Part shown: piece by piece, positions 36,397 through 44,572 of the stretch
How the letters are laid out: every line of letters begins with the position of its first letter
How positions within the stretch are numbered: the stretch's first letter is position 1
Origin: Methylobacterium symbioticum
GTDB taxonomy: Bacteria > Pseudomonadota > Alphaproteobacteria > Rhizobiales > Beijerinckiaceae
Assembly: GCF_902141845.1 (NCBI RefSeq)
Contig: NZ_CABFPH010000035.1
Coordinates: 1 to 52,817, forward strand
Length of the DNA: 52,817 nt
Direction: 5' to 3'
Notes under the pieces: generated by a model
Databases searched by the model: none
What the model saw: the letters and a program-made list of their open reading frames with translations, nothing else
Told to the model about the DNA's origin: nothing
Translations under genes and position numbers: made by a program

Positions 36397-36918
36397 TCAT
36401 GCTGGTCCCGGGCGTTCCTGTGCCTCGGGATCCGGGCCTCCCGCGCCCGGCGCCGTCACAGCTACGGCGACCGCAGCACCGACGATGGCGCCTCCCAGGG
36501 CCGCCGCCGCCAATGCCGCAGGTGCCGGCGGCCGACCCTTAACCGCCTCAGCCAGGATGGACTTCGCCTGGGCCTCGCTCTCACGCACGGCGAGCATCAG
36601 CTTGGGACCGAACTTGAGGACCGATCCGGCACCCTCGTGGTGGATGGCGGGGCTCGGCGGCTCGACCTCGCGGACCCGTTCGGCGCTGACCATCATCTCG
36701 ATGGCGCCCTCGGGAGGGGTCAGCCGAGCCATGGCGGCCCCGGCTGCGGCGAACTTCGCGGCCAGGGACGCCACCGTTTCCACGGAATAGATCCGGTCAC
36801 CCGTGATGCGGAGCATCACCGCATCCTTGAACTCGTGGTCAAAGGCCTGCCGCATCCAGAGCAGCTCGTCCGGAGCGATAGACTCGACATCGCCACCCGG
36901 CATCCTGACGATCACCAT
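36397..36918 (-). CDS. Hypothetical protein with C-terminal hydrophobic segment
   Basis: The 173-residue product begins at the ATG at 36918 with GGGGGAG seven bases before; an ATG at 36936 is weaker. The soluble part includes MVIVRMPGGDVESIAPDELL, a region KDAVMLRITGDRIYSVETVA, and an acidic central part. Residues about 139-163 (APAALAAAALGGAIVGAAVA) form a likely membrane helix, followed by a Pro/Gly tail. It is not recognised. Its neighbours are island genes. Confidence 0.6.
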   Translation of the reverse strand: MVIVRMPGGDVESIAPDELLWMRQAFDHEFKDAVMLRITGDRIYSVETVASLAAKFAAAGAAMARLTPPEGAIEMMVSAERVREVEPPSPAIHHEGAGSVLKFGPKLMLAVRESEAQAKSILAEAVKGRPPAPAALAAAALGGAIVGAAVAVAVTAPGAGGPDPEAQERPGPA

Positions 36919-36944
36919 GTCAGCTCCCCCTGGCATCTAAGCTC

Positions 36945-37450
36945 GACAACACCCTAACATCTTCCCCGCCGTGAACGACGGGGATTTTCGGGAACCGCGA
37001 GGTCCCCTCCAGTCGACAGCGCGCTTGGCTCCCGCGGCTCCTCGCATCCACGACGCCGCACGCGGCGCAGGTCTGGCTCGTGAACCGAGCCGGAACGGTC
37101 GCGACCTGACCGCCTCTCTCCTCAATCTTGTAGCTCAGGATCGTCGCGAACTGATGCCAGCGCGCGTTCAGGATGGCGCCGTTCAGCCCTGCCTTCTGCC
37201 GGACGTTGCGGCCCGGCTCCTCGGCCGACGCCGAAGCGGCGGGCGACGCCCAGGGCCTCGCGATGGTGGAAGTCGCGCCGGATGCGGGCCTGCCGCGCCT
37301 GCAGGCGCGCGACGCGAACTTGGGCCCGGCGGCGTCGGTTCGAGCCGCGCTTGCGACGCGAGACGACCTTCTGCGCCTTCCACTTCCGCGCCTCGATCCG
37401 CCCCAGGCTCTCGGGCAGCGTCGTTCGCTGGCCGGTCGAGAGCGCGAGCG
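36945..37450 (-). pseudogene. Decayed IS200/IS605-type TnpB (C-terminal half)
   Basis: A broken transposon-associated nuclease. One frame reads ARKWKAQKVVSRRKRGSNRR and RVARLQARQARIRRDF. Another frame reads EPGRNVRQKAGLNGAILNAR and FTSQTCAACGVVDARSRGSQ, which is the first half of the zinc ribbon. The two do not join, so there is at least one frameshift, and the N-terminal half is missing. At 36,963-36,982 the hairpin CCCCGCCGTGAACGACGGGG marks the element's right end, the site of its guide-like RNA scaffold in this family. Confidence 0.7.
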
Positions 37451-37470
37451 TGGTGGTGGCACCACGCCGC

Positions 37471-38859
37471 TCAGGGCAGGGGGCCGGTTCCCGGGTCGGG
37501 CACGGCCGACCGCGTCATGAAGAACCGCTCCTTTCCCTCCGCCCACGCGAAGCCGACGCGCGCCAGTTCGGCAACCGGTGGGCCACCGTCGTCCGCGGCG
37601 AACCTCAGGGTCACCCCCAACGCGTCTGCGGCCTCGACGAGCCAGTCCGCGAATTCTTCCGGAAGCCGGCCACCGGCGCGGCAGGCGATCACGAGCTGGT
37701 CCTCCGCATAGGCATCGAGCACGAAGCCGTCGCCACCGTCCCGTTGCAGGATGTGGCGCATCAGGCGGAAGGAGGCGGTGTCGAGTTCCGGCGGAACATG
37801 AGCGTCGAGACACGCGTCCACCTCGGCCCAGGTGGGCTGGTCGACCCGGTGGCCCGGTCCGACGAGATCCTCCGCCCTGTGCCGCATCGAGCCGACCTGA
37901 AGGTCGAAGCAGGTGGCGACCGCAAACCGGACCCCGTGCCGCGTCAGGACCGCCCGAGCCCGCCCGCACAGGTCGCCGCTGCGGTCGACGGCGATCTCCG
38001 TGACCTCCAGCCCGGGATGGCGCCGCAGCACGGTTTCCAGCGCCGCTCCGAAGCCGCCCCAGATATCGCCCTGCAGCCCGTCGAGCAGGCGACGGCGCCA
38101 GGGTGGCCCCGCCAAGCCCCGCTTCCTCGGACCGCCGACCGGGGGTGACCGCAGGACCGGCGCGGCTCGGGCGAACGCGGCGCTCCGGACCGCTCCGAGC
38201 TCCGCCTCGAAGACGGCGTCCGCCAGGCGCAGCACGAGGGGCGCGAGCGCCTTCCTCGCCGCTTTGCGGAACTCATGGGCGGCCGACCGCACCTGACGGG
38301 CACGCGTGTCGTCGCGTGCGCCCGAATTGTACCCGACCGCTCGCGAGCGGCCCGCACCCTGGGCGAAGGTCCGGGCTTCGAGGGCCTCGACCGCGCGCAT
38401 CAGGATCGGGAGCGCTTCCAGGAAGCGGACGGCGCCGTCGAGGTGCTCCCGCGCCGTGGTGTGCTCCGGGACCTCGCCCGCGATCTGTCTCACCGCCGCG
38501 AGGAGGCCGGAGACGTCCCGTGGGTCCCGCAGTTGCGGCAGGGCGGAGGAGGCGGCGCGATGGAGTGGGTTGCGCGTCCTCGCGAGCGGCACGACGACCC
38601 CGTCGAGCCACGTTTGCCTGAGGTGCTTGCGCAACCCGACGTCCAGGCCGTGCAGCTTGGACCGCAGGATGCCTCCCGCTCGGCTGGCGGTGAGAAGGTT
38701 GTCCAGCAACACGTTCAGGATCATGCCCGATTCGGGCGGACAAACCGCGACGACGGCCCGCATCGCCCGCCGGATTTCCCCTTCCGGGACGGAGGGCATG
38801 CCGGCGGCAGAAGCGTCGGGCGCGTTCGAGGCATACGGGACGTGGCCGGAAGGAGACAT
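37471..38859 (-). CDS. Large hypothetical protein
   Basis: The 462-residue frame from the ATG at 38859 is not recognised. It is mostly helical in the first half (EIRRAMRAVVAVCPPESGMI, LHGLDVGLRKHLRQTW, LARTRNPLHRAASSALPQL). In the second half are IAVDRSGDLCGRARAVLTRH, ATCFDLQVGSMRHRAEDLVG and FMTRSAVPDPGTGPLP, with a mixed alpha/beta look. Its end lies 20 bp from the TnpB remnant. The long frame without an antisense counterpart of quality and the ordinary codon use support a real gene. Confidence 0.6.
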   Translation of the reverse strand: MSPSGHVPYASNAPDASAAGMPSVPEGEIRRAMRAVVAVCPPESGMILNVLLDNLLTASRAGGILRSKLHGLDVGLRKHLRQTWLDGVVVPLARTRNPLHRAASSALPQLRDPRDVSGLLAAVRQIAGEVPEHTTAREHLDGAVRFLEALPILMRAVEALEARTFAQGAGRSRAVGYNSGARDDTRARQVRSAAHEFRKAARKALAPLVLRLADAVFEAELGAVRSAAFARAAPVLRSPPVGGPRKRGLAGPPWRRRLLDGLQGDIWGGFGAALETVLRRHPGLEVTEIAVDRSGDLCGRARAVLTRHGVRFAVATCFDLQVGSMRHRAEDLVGPGHRVDQPTWAEVDACLDAHVPPELDTASFRLMRHILQRDGGDGFVLDAYAEDQLVIACRAGGRLPEEFADWLVEAADALGVTLRFAADDGGPPVAELARVGFAWAEGKERFFMTRSAVPDPGTGPLP

Positions 38860-39961
38860 GCGAGCACCGGAGGGTTGGGACGGAGCCGCGCCGCCGGGGA
38901 TCGGGCACCCCAGCGGGGCCCGCCGGGACCGCCGCTTGCGAGTGGCGCCGGCCCGAATCGACAGAGTGCTGCTCCGCCCGGGAGCACGCGTTGATCGTCC
39001 GGGCGGTCGTGAAAGGGACAAGCTGCGACCCGCCACCCCGATCTTCGGCCAGGAGTCCGCGAGGGGAGAGGCGCGTGCCAAGCCAGACCTGGCCCGGGCA
39101 GCCACAGGATTGCGCAGCTCTCAGGCCCAGCCCCAGTCCGGCGAAGCTCGGGGAGGGCGGTGACGTGGACCGGGAGTCGACCGGGGTCTGAACCCTCCGC
39201 GTGTCTCACAGCCGCCCGGAACCCGCGACCTGTATCAGGGCTCTGCTTGGGGGGGAGCCCACGGTCGAGCATGGCGCGGCGCCCGGCGGGTTCGTCGGCC
39301 AGCTGGCCCTCCGAAGCACGCACCGGTCGGCCACCGGCCCGCGCCTCCTCCTTGTCGGGCGAGCGGAAGCCGGCGGGTCCTTCCGGGCCCGCGGCGTAAG
39401 CGAGGAGGGTACCTGGGCCGGAGGCTGGGTGGCGGATTGCGCGGGCCGGCTCGCGCCGACTTGGTCGGAGGGGCCCGAGCCGCGACCGATGTTGACCGGA
39501 CCCGTACCCCGCCTGGCGGAGGTGTCATGGCTCGGCGAAGGCGCCCAGGTCACGGACCGTGACCCGTGCCCGGGCCGCCCAAGGCGGGCACGTGCATCTC
39601 GACGAGCAGACGAGGCGCCGGGCGTTTCGCATCATCGACCGGCCGGGGGCTGGGACGGGCCCGGCGGGGCCGCGGTCGCGCCGGTGGCGGGCGGTGCATG
39701 GCTGCCACGAGGAGGGCGACGCTCGTGCACGCCTTCTCACGGCCCTGGTTTCCTCGACATTGACGCCTTCAGGCAGCTCGCCGGTTGCGTCATGCGAGCG
39801 GCCTGCCCCCGACGGCTGGCGCCCCGAGGCGAGGGCATGCCGCGGCCCCGTATCCGGGGGCCGCGGAGCAGGGACACCGGCCCCTGAATCGGGGGCGCTT
39901 GGCTCTCCGGGTCGGACGCTCGGGCCCGACGAGCGCCGGCGGGTCCAGGGCCCTGCCGGGC
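38860..39961. other. Long stretch without a convincing gene
   Basis: About 1.1 kb. Several open frames exist on both strands, but all are Arg/Pro/Gly/Ser-rich with no recognisable domain and no good ribosome site. Possible decayed coding sequence shows in short blocks such as HVHLDEQTRRRAFRIIDRPG near 39,590-39,650. I see no RNA gene. Confidence 0.45.
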
Positions 39962-40696
39962 CTAGCGGCGGCCGGCCGCCATCCGGCCAACCAGGTTCCG
40001 GCCGGCCTTGCCCCGCAACGTCCAGGCGTGGGCCCGTGACGCTCCCGGCGGGACGGCGGGCGGCGCGGTCCGCACCGCGTCCACGTCACGACCGCGCGGG
40101 GACGCGTAGCAGGCGGCGATCCAGGCATGCACCGCGCCGACGAGCGCCGCCATGGTGACGGCGCTTCGCCCTTGACCGTCGCGACAGGACCCGGACCGGC
40201 CCAACAGGGCGTTGAGGTGCGCTTGTCCCGGCAGTGCACGTGCGGGCCGGTGCAGGACCTGGATCCCCATCCGCCACGCGGCCTCGTGGAAGCCCGTGTC
40301 ATGGTACCCGACGGCGTGGTCCACCACGATGACTTCCGGCACGCCCAGGCACGGCCAGACGGCACCGAGCCCGCCTGCCGTGCCCGAGGCGTCACCGAAC
40401 AGCCCGAGGACATCGACCGGCCGGCGCCGCGCCGCGTCGAGGGCCGCGGCGACGACCAGGCCCGTGCTCTCGTCGCGGGCCAGCGTCATGTGGACGACAT
40501 CGAGGCCGAGGTCCGCGACGCGAACGGCGAGGGCTGCCTGGCTGATGCCTACGCACGCCAGCGCACGCGGGGAGGGGGCGCTCACGGGCACGCACCGGCC
40601 GTGCGCGTCCGGCGGCACCTGGCGGCACGATGCTGCCCGGGCGGCATCGTCGAGGGAGGGGGAGGAGGTGGTCGTTTCCTGGTCACGGATCTTCAT
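39962..40696 (-). CDS. Hypothetical protein
   Basis: The 244-residue frame from the ATG at 40696 contains plausible globular sequence: ALACVGISQAALAVRVADLG, LDVVHMTLARDESTGLVVAA, VPEVIVVDHAVGYHDTGFHE and MGIQVLHRPARALPGQ. It then becomes Arg-rich. VVDHAVGYHDTGFHEAAWRM could carry metal-binding Asp/His residues, but no family is known to me. Longer in-frame extension to 41068 is low-complexity. A 57-residue acidic protein precedes it. Confidence 0.5.
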   Translation of the reverse strand: MKIRDQETTTSSPSLDDAARAASCRQVPPDAHGRCVPVSAPSPRALACVGISQAALAVRVADLGLDVVHMTLARDESTGLVVAAALDAARRRPVDVLGLFGDASGTAGGLGAVWPCLGVPEVIVVDHAVGYHDTGFHEAAWRMGIQVLHRPARALPGQAHLNALLGRSGSCRDGQGRSAVTMAALVGAVHAWIAACYASPRGRDVDAVRTAPPAVPPGASRAHAWTLRGKAGRNLVGRMAAGRR

Positions 40697-40796
40697 CGGG
40701 GAACTCCGGCATGACGGCCGCAAGGGCGGCCCGTCGCTGGACAGGGGGCTCCCCCGGCCGGAGCCGAGGGAGGGGAGCGCACCGCGGTGCGGACGC

Positions 40797-40970
40797 TCAG
40801 CGGTCGGCGTCGTCGGCGTCGGAGGGGCCCCGCCCGTCGAAGTCGGCGGCCCGGCGGCCCAGGGCACGCGCGACGTCGCCGTCCCACCGGTCGAAGTCGG
40901 GGTCGAGGAAGGCGGCGGTGACGGGGTCGTCGTCGGCGCCGGTGAGGCCACCGAAATCCAGGTCGTCCAT
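40797..40970 (-). CDS. Small acidic protein
   Basis: A 57-residue frame starts at the ATG at 40970, with AGAGGA about ten bases upstream. It reads MDDLDFGGLTGADDDPVTAA at its start and is strongly acidic (many Asp), ending DADDADR. It is too short to show a domain. It lies 100 bp upstream of the hypothetical gene at 39962-40696 on the same strand, so it may be cotranscribed. Acidic small proteins in such islands can be DNA mimics, but there is no evidence here. Confidence 0.5.
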   Translation of the reverse strand: MDDLDFGGLTGADDDPVTAAFLDPDFDRWDGDVARALGRRAADFDGRGPSDADDADR

Positions 40971-41239
40971 GGGTCTTGTCCTCTCGCAGGCGAAGGGACC
41001 GGGCCCGCATGCCGTGAGGGCGGCGGGTCCTCGGCGATGGTCGCCAACGGGATCCAGGACGGGCGCAACGAGACGCTTGCGCAGGCGCGCAGGTGCGGCT
41101 AGGGTACGACTGTCGATCCGCGGGGCCTGGCAGCCTCCCGGAGGAACCCGTTGGCCTTGGCTGGCCGATCCCGAACCCTAGGGTGCGGGATGCCTGACAC
41201 TCGCGGCAGCTGCGACACTGAGAGGCGAGTTCAGGGTAA

Positions 41240-41272
41240 AGCGCGCGGCCCATGGGCCGCGCGTTTCTTTTT
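41240..41272 (+). terminator. Intrinsic terminator with no upstream gene
   Basis: GCGCGCGGCC and GGCCGCGCG form a near-perfect GC hairpin (CATG at its centre), followed by TTTCTTTTT. This is the most classic rho-independent terminator in the window. No plus-strand coding gene ends just before it. Preceding bases include another small hairpin near 41170-41190 (CCCGAACCCTAGGGTGCGGG). Confidence 0.7.
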
Positions 41273-41457
41273 GCCCGTCCGAGACCTGGGGTCCCGGGTC
41301 GGCCCGAACCAAGGGCGGGCCGCGAGCGCGCCCCTGCCTGACCGGGCGGTCAGCCGCCGGAGCGTTCGGGCAACGGGTCCAGGCCTGCTTGAGGTGATCG
41401 GCCGCCACGCGCGCCTCCATCATCCACGGTGAATGGTACCATGTTCCGGCGAGTTTT

Positions 41458-41472
41458 TACACCCGCGGTGTA
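41458..41472. promoter_or_regulatory. Palindromic operator-like site
   Basis: TACACC CGC GGTGTA is a perfect 6-bp inverted repeat with a 3-base centre in a lower-GC patch. It may be an operator of an unidentified transcript. Confidence 0.35.
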
Positions 41473-41543
41473 GGTTGCCTGGACGACTTTGCCGGGTTGG
41501 TTAAGGTTCAGGCACCCGCCGGCCCGGATGTCTCCGACCGCCG

Positions 41544-42008
41544 TCATCTTGCGCCTACTTCCGCCCGGGGCAGCGGGTACCATCGGCGAGCGAGCTCGTC
41601 GTGGCGGACCAGGCCGAGGCGCTTCAAACGCGTTTTCGCCTTCTCGGACGCGTCCTTGCTCATCTGGGCGTCTCGGACGGCATCGTTCAGCTCGGTTCCG
41701 GACAGGCCGGCCTCGCCGGCCCGCTCCAGCGCCTCCACGATGACCGTGGCCGCGCGACCGAGGACCACGGAGGACGCTCCCGCGCGCTCGGGCCTCCCTG
41801 GCGGGGGCGGGGATGCCGGCGCCGCGGGCAGGGGCATCGGGACGGTCTCGGTCTCCGCCTTTGCCAGAAGCTCCTCCATGCGCTCCTTCTGGAGGTAGAG
41901 GAGCGCCAGCCGCGACGCGGTGGCGCGCAGGGACCTGTTCTGCTCCTCGACGAGCTTCTCGATATCCTCCTCGATGCGCCTGACCGCGGAGCGAAGGTCG
42001 TTGAACAT
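41544..42008 (-). CDS. Hypothetical protein: coiled coil plus winged-helix-like domain
   Basis: The 154-residue product starts at the ATG at 42008 with GGGAG upstream. The first 55 residues form a coiled coil (LRSAVRRIEEDIEKLVEEQN and LYLQKERMEELLAKAE). A proline-rich linker follows (about 58-75), then a C-terminal domain VVLGRAATVIVEALERAG with LSGTELNDAVRDAQMSKDAS, KTRLKRLGLVRHDELARRWY, which looks like a winged helix. It is probably a DNA-binding oligomeric protein; no family is recognised. Confidence 0.7.
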   Translation of the reverse strand: MFNDLRSAVRRIEEDIEKLVEEQNRSLRATASRLALLYLQKERMEELLAKAETETVPMPLPAAPASPPPPGRPERAGASSVVLGRAATVIVEALERAGEAGLSGTELNDAVRDAQMSKDASEKAKTRLKRLGLVRHDELARRWYPLPRAEVGAR

Positions 42009-42736
42009 GTGAGCTCCCCTTGCCCGCAGCGCAGCAGCCCCGGACGAAGCTGCCGGCCAGGGCTTACATGGCCATGGCCATACCTACGGCACCTGGCGGC
42101 CGACGGCAAGCATTTCCGGCCATGGCCGCCCGGGGAACGCCGGTAAGGTTAAGAAAGCCTTTCGCCCTATGCTTGTGCCCCATCGGACTGTCCCGGCCGC
42201 GGCTCGCCGCGTTGCCCGGACGGATCCTGGGCCTGACACGGTCACGGTCTCCGGGGCAGGGCCGCCGAAGTCCAGGGCCAGGCGCCGGGGGCGGGGCTTC
42301 CGCGATGCCCTCCGCCGTTGGCGACACCTGGCGGAACGGGAGAAACGGCACCGGTTATTCCGGCATGGCCATTGCACGGGCCAGCCATGGCCATGCCGCG
42401 CCGATCCTCGTCTGACGCCAAGAGATCCTGCGGACCCGCACCGTCGGCTCAACCGCGAGGCTCGCCGGCGGGCCGGAGCCGTGCGGTCCCGGCGGCGGCT
42501 TCCGCAAGTCGCGCCTCGCGATGCCTACAAGCGAGGCCGGGTCCGGGGTGCGCCCCGGATCGCGCGATCCCATCGCCCCGGCCTGCGCGGCGTGCCGGCG
42601 ACCTGCCCAGGGCCGGTGCAGCGGACAATCGCGCCGGGATGCCGACCTCGGAACGCCCCGTAGGCATGCCTTAACAATTCACGGTCATTCGTCATTTGAG
42701 GTTGATGCCCCCATCCGACGTTCTCCAGCGCCGCCC
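42009..42736. other. Intergenic stretch, no gene seen
   Basis: About 730 bp without a supported gene. It has clusters of the palindrome GGCCATGGCC and relatives (about 42,068-42,083, 42,119-42,128, 42,363-42,400), and two lower-GC patches near 42,140-42,160 and 42,660-42,700. The second patch (AACAATTCACGGTCATTCGT) is just beyond the tnpB 3' end and may be the transposon's edge. Confidence 0.45.
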
Positions 42737-43968
42737 TCAGGCGGCGAGGAGCGTCCCGGGACGACGCACGGCCCGACGGCCCACGTTGGCGCCCCCGAGG
42801 GGCTGACCCCCCTCGCTCGCGGCCTTCACCGCGAGACCCCGGTCGCGGATCACCCCGGCCGAGTTAACGTCGCGATGCTCGTTCAGCCCGCACGGGCAGA
42901 CGTGGCGGCGCAGGGACAGCGGCTTTGGCACAACCGCCCCGCACTGCCGGCATTCCTGCGACGTCCCCCTGGCGTCGACGCAGATCAACTCGCCACCGGC
43001 CCTGGTAGCCTTGTAGCGGACGAACTGCACGAGCTTGCCCCATCCCGCATCCAGGATGGACCTGTTCAACCCTCTCTTCTGGCGGACGTTCGCTCCGGGC
43101 TCATCGACCGTCCCGGCGGCCGAGCGGGTCATGTTCCGGATGCGCAGGTCCTCCAGCATGACGAGCGAGTGCTCGCGCGTCAGCCGCGCCGAGACGCGGT
43201 GCAGGTACTGGTCCCGCGTGTTCGCCACCGCCTGCAACTGACGCGCCAGCCGAGCCTTGATCTTGCGCCGCCGGTTCGAGCCCTTGCGGCAGCGGGCGAG
43301 GGCCCGGCGGGAGACGCGGATCTCGCGCTCGCGACGCGAGGACGGGCGGACGTTCGGGATGCGCTCGCCGGTGGACAGCGTCAGCAGCGCCTCGACGCCC
43401 AGGTCGCCGCCCACCGCCTCGCCCGCAGGCGGCGTGGTCGCCACGACTTCGCTCGTCTTGACGGTAATGCAGACGAACCAGTGCCGGCCCTTGCGCGTGA
43501 ACGTCACGCCCAGGATCTTCGCGTCGGACGGCAGCGGCCGGTCGTGGTTGAGGCGGATCGGGCGGCCGAAGCCCTTGAGCCGGATGCGGTCGCCCTCGTG
43601 CCGCAGGCCGGTGGCTTCCAGCAGGCCGAAAGAGCTCCAGCGGGACGCAGGCTTGAACCGCGGGAAGCCAGGCTTGAGCCCCCGCTTCACCCGTCCGAAG
43701 AAGCCGGTGAATGCGTCCTCGACGCGCTTGAGCGTCCAACGGCCCATGGTGACCGGATCGGCGCCGTGGCCTTCCGGGTCGTCGGCGCGGATGACGGTGA
43801 GGCTCTTCTGCTGGTCGAGGCGGGTGAAGGCCTTGCGCCCGAGCCGCCAGGCGTCGCGGCGCTCCTACAGGGCGGCGTTGTAGAGCAGGCGCTGACGCTC
43901 CAGCGCCTCGGCGAGGAGGCGGTGCTGGGCGGCGGTCGGCTGAGCTTCTGCTGGTACGTCAGGATCAC
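42737..43968 (-). pseudogene. tnpB: IS200/IS605-family TnpB, N-terminus broken
   Basis: This is an RNA-guided nuclease of the TnpB/OrfB family. From residue 1 of the long intact part (ATG at 43747, 336 residues) come RuvC motifs VGGDLGVEAL (Asp115), VMLEDLRI (Glu199) and HRDVNSAG (Asp293). The zinc ribbon has C266, C269, C284 and C286 (SQECRQCG, HVCPCG). The natural N-terminus begins at the GTG at 43968 (ILTYQQKL). It is broken by a one-base loss near 43,940-43,945 and by a TAG at 43865-43867 (reading NAAL-stop-ERRDAW). The catalytic domain is therefore intact but the full protein is not. Confidence 0.85.
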
Positions 43969-44047
43969 GCGACCAGAGTAGAACGGAGTGGGAACGCGTC
44001 AAGCCCGCCCGAAGGTCGATCAACCCCAAACGACGAAGAACCGGAAG

Positions 44048-44314
44048 TTCCCGCTCGACCGGATCAAGATCGACCGCTCCTTCGTCGAGGCGGTGGACGA
44101 GCCGGGCACGGCGGCCATCGTTGGGGCCATCGCCGGCCTGGGGGCCTCCCTCGGCGCCGCGGTCACGGCCGAGGGCGTCGAGACGGAGCGGCAGCTCGGG
44201 GCGCTGCGGCTGTCCGGCTGCGGCGAGGCGCAGGGCTACCTGTTCGGCAAGCCCGCGCCCGCGGCCGAGGCCGCCGCGTTCCTGCGCCGGGGGGCCGGAA
44301 CGAGGGCCGCATGA
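44048..44314 (+). pseudogene. C-terminal remnant of an EAL-domain (c-di-GMP phosphodiesterase) gene
   Basis: The frame reads FPLDRIKIDRSFVEAV, then AIVGAIAGLGASLGAAVTAE, GVETERQLGAL and GCGEAQGYLFGKPAPAAE, the last third of an EAL domain (including AEGVET and QGYLFGKP). The N-terminal domain with the EAL motif is absent; the tnpB element sits directly upstream. The gene was probably cut when the element inserted (inference). Confidence 0.8.
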
Positions 44315-44572
44315 CCCGGGCAGCCCCTTCGGGCCGCGGCGGGCGGCACAGGGCAGGAAGCGGGCCGCCCTAGCCCGCGCCGCGGGCGATCCGGCGGACG
44401 CCGCGCCGCGACCTTGGCGGTAGGCGACACGGCCGCTTAAGATTCCCCGCGGTACGCTCGATTCGGCGAACGTCCGTCACGTTCGTCGCCGCCGTCGCAG
44501 GGCCGGATACCCGCGCGGCGCATCGCGGTTACCGAGACGGCGGAGCCGCGCCGGAGGCGGTCGGAGGCGCCC

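Larger units (their letters stand above)
40971..41543. other. Intergenic stretch with an orphan terminator and a palindrome
   Basis: No gene is supported. It contains an intrinsic terminator at 41240-41272 that no plus-strand gene explains, and a palindrome at 41458-41472. A small non-coding RNA ending at that terminator is possible. Confidence 0.45.

Noticed and set aside
39201..39887. 228-residue plus-strand frame
   Set aside because: No domain, low-complexity Arg/Pro/Gly content, no ribosome site.
40212..41102. 296-residue plus-strand frame
   Set aside because: Antisense to the better-supported minus-strand frames at 39962-40696 and 40797-40970; no domain.
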